Notes under the pieces: generated by a model | What the model was told of the DNA's origin: nothing | The model's input: the letters and a program-made list of their open reading frames with translations, nothing else | The model's database searches: none | Made by a program: the position numbers and the translations under genes | Part shown: positions 58,446 to 64,000 of the stretch, one piece after another | Layout: each line of letters begins with the position of its first letter | Numbering within the stretch: position 1 is the first letter of the stretch | Assembly (NCBI RefSeq): GCF_022346945.1 | Contig: NZ_JAKRNI010000004.1 | Coordinates: 97,047-161,046 of the forward strand | Length of the DNA stretch: 64,000 nt | From: Microbacterium sp. ACRRU | Lineage (GTDB): Bacteria; Actinomycetota; Actinomycetes; Actinomycetales; Microbacteriaceae | Direction: 5' to 3'

Positions 58446-59042
58446 ATGAGCGAAACCCTCACTCCGCGTCGGCCCGTCTTCGCGGTGTGGCTGATCGTCG
58501 CGGGAGCGATCGGATGGTGGGCGGCCTTCTCCTTGACGATGGAGCGCTTCCATCAACTGATGGACGGCGGGGCCGCGGCATCCTGCGACTTCAGCGTGCT
58601 GGTGCAGTGCAGCGCGAACCTCCAGTCGTGGCAGGGCAGCCTGTTCGGCTTCCCCAACCCGATCATCGGCCTTGCGGCCTGGATCGCCCCGATCGTCGTC
58701 GGCGTCGCGATTCTCGCGGGCGCCCGTTTCGCCCGCTGGTTCTGGATCCTGTTCTGGGTCGGCATTGCCGGGGCGATGACATTCGTCATCTGGCTGATCT
58801 CTCAGAGCATCTTCGTGCTCGGCACCCTCTGCCCATGGTGCATGGTGACGTGGTCGGTGACGATCCCCACCTTCTTCGTCGTCACGCTGCATCTCCTGCG
58901 CGAGGGCATCGTCCCGGCGGGGGCGAAGACGAGGGATGCCGCGAATTCCCTGATGGCGTGGGTCCCGCTCATGACGCTCGGCGCCTACGTCGTCGTCGCC
59001 GTCCTGGCCCAGCTGCGCCTGGACGTCCTCTCGCAGCTCTAG
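58446..59042 (+). CDS. Vitamin K epoxide reductase (VKOR) family membrane protein
   Basis: A 198-residue membrane protein with five hydrophobic helices. ASCDFSVLVQCSANLQ gives the loop Cys pair, GFPNPIIGLAAW the conserved region, and LCPWCMVTW the CxxC redox centre. Bacterial VKOR reoxidises a DsbA-like partner through quinone to form disulfides outside the membrane. A thioredoxin-like domain is not fused here; the DsbA-like protein in this window is cytosolic and not an obvious partner. An AAGAAT box seven bases before the ATG may mark a leaderless start. Confidence 0.93.
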   Translation: MSETLTPRRPVFAVWLIVAGAIGWWAAFSLTMERFHQLMDGGAAASCDFSVLVQCSANLQSWQGSLFGFPNPIIGLAAWIAPIVVGVAILAGARFARWFWILFWVGIAGAMTFVIWLISQSIFVLGTLCPWCMVTWSVTIPTFFVVTLHLLREGIVPAGAKTRDAANSLMAWVPLMTLGAYVVVAVLAQLRLDVLSQL

Positions 59043-59160
59043 TCGGTCGCGCCGCGCCTCCGCAGAACCTCACCGATCTGCACGACCGCAGTCCGAACCA
59101 GCGGATGCCACGGAGCTCGTGCGAATCGCTGAGGTTCGGCCGCGCGGCCCGGTGAACGAC

Positions 59161-59192
59161 GACGGCCGCCGCCCCGCGGGACGACGGCCGTC
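59161..59192 (-). terminator. ndk terminator
   Basis: GACGGCCG/CGGCCGTC outer arms continue inward with two G-U pairs to a CCCGCGGGG apex, about 14 bases after the ndk stop and convergent with the VKOR gene. Confidence 0.65.
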
Positions 59193-59205
59193 ATGGCATC
59201 CGGGA

Positions 59206-59622
59206 TCAGTCGAACCAGATGGAGAGCTCGCGCGCCGCCGACTCGGGGCTGTCGCTGCCGTGCACCAGGTTCTGCTGCACCTTCAGGCCCCAGTCGCGGC
59301 CGAAGTCGCCGCGGATCGTTCCGGGCGCCGCGGTCGTGGGGTCGGTGGTGCCGGCGAGGGAACGGAATCCCTCGATGACGCGGTTGCCGGCCAGGCGGAT
59401 CGCCACGGACGGTCCGGAGAGCATGAACTCCAGCAGCGGCTCGTAGAAGGGCTTCCCCTCATGCTCGGCGTAGTGCTGGGCGAGCCGCTCACGGTCGGGC
59501 TCAACCAGGCGGATGTCGACGAGGGCGTAGCCCTTCGCCTCGATGCGGGCGAGGATCGCGCCGGTCAGGCCGCGGGCGACGCCATCGGGCTTGACCAGGA
59601 CGAGGGTCTCTTCGGTGGCCAT
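59206..59622 (-). CDS. ndk: Nucleoside diphosphate kinase
   Basis: Exchanges the terminal phosphate between nucleoside tri- and diphosphates. 138 residues: ETLVLVKPDGVARGLTG, GPSVAIRLAGNRVIEGFRSLAGTTDP, and the active-site His in NLVHGSDSPESAARE. It is three bases downstream of the DUF4233 gene, last of the ileS-folC-DUF4233-ndk unit. Confidence 0.97.
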   Translation of the reverse strand: MATEETLVLVKPDGVARGLTGAILARIEAKGYALVDIRLVEPDRERLAQHYAEHEGKPFYEPLLEFMLSGPSVAIRLAGNRVIEGFRSLAGTTDPTTAAPGTIRGDFGRDWGLKVQQNLVHGSDSPESAARELSIWFD

Positions 59623-59625
59623 GGG

Positions 59626-60030
59626 TCATTCTCCGTTCGAGAGGTCGGGGTCGGCGGCGCGTCGGGCGTTCTGCCGGTCCAGCGCCGCTCCCTTGATGGT
59701 CGCATACGCCCACATCCCGCCGAAAATGAGCGCGACGACAGCGAGCGCCGGGACCAGGATGCCGCCGAGCGCCAGGATCACCTGGAGCACCCATCCGACG
59801 ATGATCGCCCAGCGGTGGCGTAGGAGCCCGGAGACGGCGACCATCGCCACGGCCAGGACGACGCCGCCGACGATGCCCCACCACGGTGCGATGCCCGCGG
59901 GCAGCGCGTTGAGCCCGTAGACGACGAGACCGCCGAGAAAGACGACGATCGACTCGAACCCGAGGACGACCGCGCCGAGGGATTCCTGTGCGCCGCGGGC
60001 CCGGCGGGGACGCGGCTCGCGCGGGCTCAC
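59626..60030 (-). CDS. DUF4233 membrane protein
   Basis: A 134-residue protein with an Arg/Pro-rich start ([19 protein letters not shown]) and four hydrophobic helices (around FESIVVFLGGLVVYG, GIVGGVVLAVAMVAVSG, GWVLQVILALGGILV and VVALIFGGMWAYATIKG). This matches DUF4233, found next to folC in most actinobacteria, but with no known function. The GTG start overlaps the folC stop (GTGA). Confidence 0.9.
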   Translation of the reverse strand: MSPREPRPRRARGAQESLGAVVLGFESIVVFLGGLVVYGLNALPAGIAPWWGIVGGVVLAVAMVAVSGLLRHRWAIIVGWVLQVILALGGILVPALAVVALIFGGMWAYATIKGAALDRQNARRAADPDLSNGE

Positions 60031-61379
60031 CCTTGCCACCCGGCCTTCCAGTCCTCCAGCTCGGACAACCGGATGGCCTCGCCGGCGAGCACGACCGACC
60101 CCGTGATGACGACGGCGCGTCGATCCGACTCCGCGGCCCACGCCCTCGCGGCATCGGCGGCGTCCTCCAGCGTGGGGTGGACGGTCACCGGCACATCGGC
60201 CGCTTCGGCGACATCGGCGATCGCGTCGGGGTCTGCCGCGCGGTCACTGTCGGGGGCGGTGGCGAAGACACGGGCGACCGCGGGTGCGAGCGTCGACACG
60301 ATCCCCGCGGTGTCCTTCCCGGAGAGGATGCCGACGACCGCCCCCCACTCGTCGATGTCGAATGCTTCGTCGAGGGCTGCGACGAGCGCGCGCGCACCGT
60401 GCGGGTTGTGGGCGGCGTCGACGAGGACCGTGGGCGCCGTGCCGAGGAGCTGCAGACGACCGGGCGATGTCGTCGCTCCGAGCCCGTCACTGACCACCTC
60501 GGGGTTGAGGGGCTGCGCTCCCCCGCCGATCAGCGACTCGACGGCGGCGATCGCGAGGGCGGCGTTCTGCCCCTGGTGGGCGCCGTAGAGCGGGAGATAA
60601 AGCTCGGGGTAGCTGCCGGCGACGCCGCGCACCGTGAGCAGCTGTCCGCCCACCGCAAGGGTCTGCGTCTCGAGGGTGAACCCGTCGCCGGCGAAGGCGA
60701 CCGACGCATGCATCTTCTCGGCGCGGGCGAGGATGGCCCGCCGGGCTTCCTCGGGCTGAGCAGCGGAGACCACCGCCGCGCCCTCCTTGATGATCCCCGC
60801 CTTGACCGTGGCGATCTCGGCGATGGTGCTCCCGAGCCGGTCGGCGTGGTCGATGTCGATGGGCGTGAACACCGCGACGTCACCGTCGGCGGTGTTGGTC
60901 GAGTCCCACGCGCCGCCCATGCCGACTTCGAGCACGAGGACGTCGATCGGGGCGTCCGCGCAGGCCACGAAGGCGAGCACGGTCAGCAGTTCGAAGAACG
61001 TCAGGGGCGCATCGCCCGCGGCCTCGAGCTCGGCATCCACGATCTGGACGAACGGCTCGATCTCGTCCCAGGCGTCGGCGATCGCGGCATCCGCGACGGG
61101 TTCCCCGTCGATGAGGATGCGTTCGGTGAAGCGCTCGAGGTGCGGGCTGGTGAACAGTCCCGTGCGCAGTCCGAGCGCCCGCAGCAGGCTCTCGATGATG
61201 CGGCTGGTCGAGGTCTTGCCGTTGGTGCCGGTGACGTGGATGACGCGGTACGTGCGCTGCGGGTCGTCGAGCAGCTCGAGCACGCGACGCGTGCGCTCGA
61301 CGCGCGGCTGCACCCACTGCTCGCCCTGCCTCTGCAGGAGAGCGGCGTAGACGGCGTCGGCACGGGAACGGTCGCTCAT
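60027..61379 (-). CDS. folC: Bifunctional dihydrofolate/folylpolyglutamate synthase
   Basis: Adds glutamate to dihydropteroate and folates in the cytosol. 450 residues of the Mur-ligase fold: ATP site [42 protein letters not shown] and the C-terminal [17 protein letters not shown]. Start ATG overlaps the ileS stop by four bases. Confidence 0.96.
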   Translation of the reverse strand: MSDRSRADAVYAALLQRQGEQWVQPRVERTRRVLELLDDPQRTYRVIHVTGTNGKTSTSRIIESLLRALGLRTGLFTSPHLERFTERILIDGEPVADAAIADAWDEIEPFVQIVDAELEAAGDAPLTFFELLTVLAFVACADAPIDVLVLEVGMGGAWDSTNTADGDVAVFTPIDIDHADRLGSTIAEIATVKAGIIKEGAAVVSAAQPEEARRAILARAEKMHASVAFAGDGFTLETQTLAVGGQLLTVRGVAGSYPELYLPLYGAHQGQNAALAIAAVESLIGGGAQPLNPEVVSDGLGATTSPGRLQLLGTAPTVLVDAAHNPHGARALVAALDEAFDIDEWGAVVGILSGKDTAGIVSTLAPAVARVFATAPDSDRAADPDAIADVAEAADVPVTVHPTLEDAADAARAWAAESDRRAVVITGSVVLAGEAIRLSELEDWKAGWQG

Positions 61380-64000
61380 GCGGGGACTCCGATCCGCGCC
61401 ACGGATACGGCCACGTCGCCGGTGTTCGCGTAGGTCTTCGCGGCGAGGACGTTCTCGAACTCCGGCGCACGCGTCTCACCGCGCTCGATCAGGCGCTCGG
61501 TGCGCGAGGCGAGGACGACGCCCTCGGCAAGCGTCTCGGATGCCACGCCCGCGAGGTCGAAGGCCTGCGCCACCGCCGCGGCATCCGCGGCGTCGTCGAA
61601 GGTGAGCGTCAGCGCGATGCGGTCGCTCACGTCGAAGCCGGCGGCCTTGCGGGTGTCCTGGATGCCGCGGATCATGTCGCGCGCCAGGCCTTCGGCCTCC
61701 AGCTCCGGCGTAGTGACGGTGTCGAGCAGGACGAAGCCGCCCGACGACAGCACCGCGAGAGCTTCGCCCTCGGGGCGACCCGCCGTTTCGACGACGAGGT
61801 CGTACTCGCTGGGCTCGAGCGGGATGCCGCCGGCGACGACGCGACCGTCGACCTCGCTCCAGTCCCCCGCGCGGGCGGCCTGGATCGCCTGCTGCACCTG
61901 CTTGCCCAGTCGCGGTCCCGCAGCCCGGGCGTTCACGGACAGGCGGTGAGTGATGCCGTACGCCGCGGCCGTGTCGTCTCGGAGGGCGACCTGCTCGACC
62001 GCCTTGACGTTGAGCTCGTCGCGGAGGATGTCGTCGAACTGCGCCAGGCCCTCGGCATCCGGGGTCACCACCGTCAGGCGCGGCAGCGGCAGGCGCACGC
62101 GCTTGCCCTCGCGCTTGCGGAGGGCGTTCGCGACGCTCGAGACCTCGCGGACCGTGTCCATCGCGGTGCGGATGTCGGCGGCGGCGGGGAACGCCGAGGC
62201 ATCCGGCCAGTCCTCGAGGTGCACGCTCCGGCCGCCGGTGAGGCCCTGCCACACGCGCTCGGTGACGAGCGGGAGCAGCGGGGCAGCCACGCGCGTGAGC
62301 GTTTCGAGCACCGTGTACAGCGTGTCGAACGCCTCGCGGCTGGACGGGTCGTCGGTCACGCCCACCCAGAACCGGTCGCGCGAGCGGCGGATGTACCAGT
62401 TCGTGAGCACTTCGGCGAAGTCGCGCAGGCGCTCCGCGGCAGTGGTGGAATCGAGCCCCTCGAGATCGGATGCCACGTCCCGCACGAGGTCGCCGGTGAG
62501 CGCGAGGATGTAGCGGTCGAGCACGTCCGTGGAGTCGGTGCGCCACTGCGCCTCGTAGCCGTTCGGCCCCGATGCGTTGGCGTAGGTCGCGAAGAAGTAC
62601 CACGCGTTCCACAGCGGCAGCAGGAACTCGCGGACACCCGAGCGGATGCCTTCCTCGGTGACGACGAGGTTGCCGCCGCGCAGCACGCTCGACGACATGA
62701 GGAACCAGCGCATGGCATCCGAGCCGTCGCGATCGAACACCTCGCGCACGTCGGGGTAGTTGCGCAGCGACTTCGACATCTTCTGCCCGTCGTTGCCCAG
62801 GACGATGCCGTGGCAGGACACCCCGGTGAACGCGGGGCGGTCGAACAGAGCCGTCGACAGCACGTGCATGACGTAGAACCAGCCGCGGGTCTGACCGATG
62901 TACTCCACGATGAAGTCCGCCGGCGAGTGCTCGTCGAACCACTCGTGGTTCTCGAACGGGTAGTGCACCTGCGCGAAGGGCATCGATCCGGAGTCGAACC
63001 ACACGTCGAGCACGTCCTCGATGCGGCGCATCGTCGACCGTCCGGTGGGGTCGTCGGGGTTCGGCCGGGTCAGATCGTCGATGTAGGGACGGTGCAGATC
63101 GACGTCGCCGTCGGCGTTGCGCGGCAGGCGACCGAAGTCGGCCTCCATCTCGGCGAGCGAACCGTACACGTCGACGCGCGGGTAGTTCGGGTCGTCGCTC
63201 TTCCACACGGGGATCGGCGAACCCCAGTAGCGGTTGCGGCTGATCGACCAGTCGCGAGCGCCCTCGAGCCACTTGCCGAACTGGCCCTCCTTGACGTTCT
63301 CGGGCACCCAGGTGATCTGCTGGTTGTTCTCGAGCAGACGGTCCTTGACGTCGGTGACGCGCACGAACCAGCTCGACACGGCCTTGTAGATCAGGGGGTT
63401 CCGGCAGCGCCAGCAGTGCGGGTACGAGTGCTCGTACGAGGCCTCGCGCAGCAGTCGGCCGCCCTGCGTGAGCAGACGGATCAGGGGACGGTTGGCCTCG
63501 AACCACAGTTCCCCCGCGACGTCGGTCACGGCGGACAGGAACCGGCCGCCATCGTCGAGCGAGATGATCGTGGGCAGGCCCGCGGCGTCGGCGAGGCGCT
63601 TGTCGTCCTCACCGTAGGCGGGGGCCTGGTGCACAATACCGGTGCCGTCGCTGACGGTGACGTAGTCGTCGACGAGGATATTCCACGCGTTGCCCGTGCC
63701 CCACGTCTCGGCGTCGGCGTAGTAGTCGAAGAGCCGGTCGTACGACACGCCCTCGAGGTCCGAACCCAGAACGGTGGTCTGCACGGCCTCACGGGCGGCA
63801 TCCGCGCTCTCGTAGCCGAGATCCTTCGCGTAGTTCGGCAGCAGGTCTTCCGCGAGCAGGTAGCGGTGCGCGGTCGCCTCGATCGCCTCGTCGGGGGTGC
63901 CGTCGGGCGCCCGGTGCACGTCGGCGGCACCGCGCGGGCCTCCCTCGACGACGGCATACCGGATGCCGGGTCCCACCGCGAGGGCGAGGTTGGTCGGCAG
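61376..64000 (-). CDS. ileS: Isoleucyl-tRNA synthetase (partial, N-terminus beyond window end)
   Basis: Charges tRNA-Ile. The frame is open to base 64000, where it reads [15 protein letters not shown] of the editing domain. The visible 874 residues contain [33 protein letters not shown] and the [11 protein letters not shown] loop, then the anticodon-binding region and the C-terminal domain of the eukaryote-like (IleS2) form with SSWFVRV. The HIGH motif lies outside the window. Head of the visible ileS-folC-DUF4233-ndk run. Confidence 0.96.
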   Translation of the reverse strand: MPTNLALAVGPGIRYAVVEGGPRGAADVHRAPDGTPDEAIEATAHRYLLAEDLLPNYAKDLGYESADAAREAVQTTVLGSDLEGVSYDRLFDYYADAETWGTGNAWNILVDDYVTVSDGTGIVHQAPAYGEDDKRLADAAGLPTIISLDDGGRFLSAVTDVAGELWFEANRPLIRLLTQGGRLLREASYEHSYPHCWRCRNPLIYKAVSSWFVRVTDVKDRLLENNQQITWVPENVKEGQFGKWLEGARDWSISRNRYWGSPIPVWKSDDPNYPRVDVYGSLAEMEADFGRLPRNADGDVDLHRPYIDDLTRPNPDDPTGRSTMRRIEDVLDVWFDSGSMPFAQVHYPFENHEWFDEHSPADFIVEYIGQTRGWFYVMHVLSTALFDRPAFTGVSCHGIVLGNDGQKMSKSLRNYPDVREVFDRDGSDAMRWFLMSSSVLRGGNLVVTEEGIRSGVREFLLPLWNAWYFFATYANASGPNGYEAQWRTDSTDVLDRYILALTGDLVRDVASDLEGLDSTTAAERLRDFAEVLTNWYIRRSRDRFWVGVTDDPSSREAFDTLYTVLETLTRVAAPLLPLVTERVWQGLTGGRSVHLEDWPDASAFPAAADIRTAMDTVREVSSVANALRKREGKRVRLPLPRLTVVTPDAEGLAQFDDILRDELNVKAVEQVALRDDTAAAYGITHRLSVNARAAGPRLGKQVQQAIQAARAGDWSEVDGRVVAGGIPLEPSEYDLVVETAGRPEGEALAVLSSGGFVLLDTVTTPELEAEGLARDMIRGIQDTRKAAGFDVSDRIALTLTFDDAADAAAVAQAFDLAGVASETLAEGVVLASRTERLIERGETRAPEFENVLAAKTYANTGDVAVSVARIGVPA

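Overview
This is a high-GC (by eye about 70%) actinobacterial chromosome segment, most likely from Microbacterium or a close relative in the Microbacteriaceae. The evidence is the gene content and order (dusB-dgt-dnaG, hrcA-dnaJ-rsmE, phoH-ybeY-CBS-era, rplU-rpmA-obgE-proBA, nadD-rsfS, ndk-DUF4233-folC-ileS), the codon bias, GTG starts, many leaderless-looking genes and LAxTG-type wall sorting. I see no prophage, insertion sequence, CRISPR array or secondary-metabolite cluster. The window starts inside an acyltransferase gene and ends inside ileS.

Layout. 1-7.7 kb: accessory genes (acyltransferase, glutaminase, small acidic protein, LacI regulator and a 1343-residue wall-anchored GH10 xylanase/esterase). 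The regulator and the xylanase share a palindromic operator. 7.8-15.5 kb: tRNA-Asn, an ABC ATPase and a minus-strand housekeeping run (dnaG, dgt, dusB, a DsbA-like protein, uppS, recO). 15.6-18.6 kb: a TRIC-type channel facing leuA, with two related long palindromes and a gene remnant between them. leuA has a Leu-codon leader peptide. 18.5-31.1 kb: a long minus-strand translation, ribosome-assembly and heat-shock run (GNAT, quinone reductase, era, CBS protein, ybeY, phoH, HIT, rsmE, dnaJ, hrcA with CIRCE, hemW, DUF1990, lepA). 31.2-41.1 kb: hydrolase, rpsT, a 0.6-kb array of hairpin-bearing repeats, holA, comEC, comEA, leuS, pabB. 41.2-48 kb: DedA, App1 phosphatase, SRAP repair protein, a conserved 301-residue protein, tRNA-Ala, then a LysR gene divergent from a MesX/MesD folate-independent methionine synthase pair. 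48-64 kb: rsfS, a disordered membrane protein, nadD, proA, proB, obgE, rpmA, rplU, DUF4031, RNase E/G, VKOR, ndk, DUF4233, folC, ileS.

How the parts work together. Most minus-strand genes overlap by 1-4 bases (ATGA, GTGA, TGATG) and are probably translationally coupled. Several inner genes still carry a TANNNT box 5-7 bases before the start codon, which suggests leaderless internal promoters. The least explained content is non-coding: the four-copy, roughly 136-bp hairpin repeat array between rpsT and holA; a family of covarying palindromes at convergent gene ends whose GTGAG edge overlaps neighbouring stop codons; and a heavy excess of the heptamer GGATGCC/GGCATCC.
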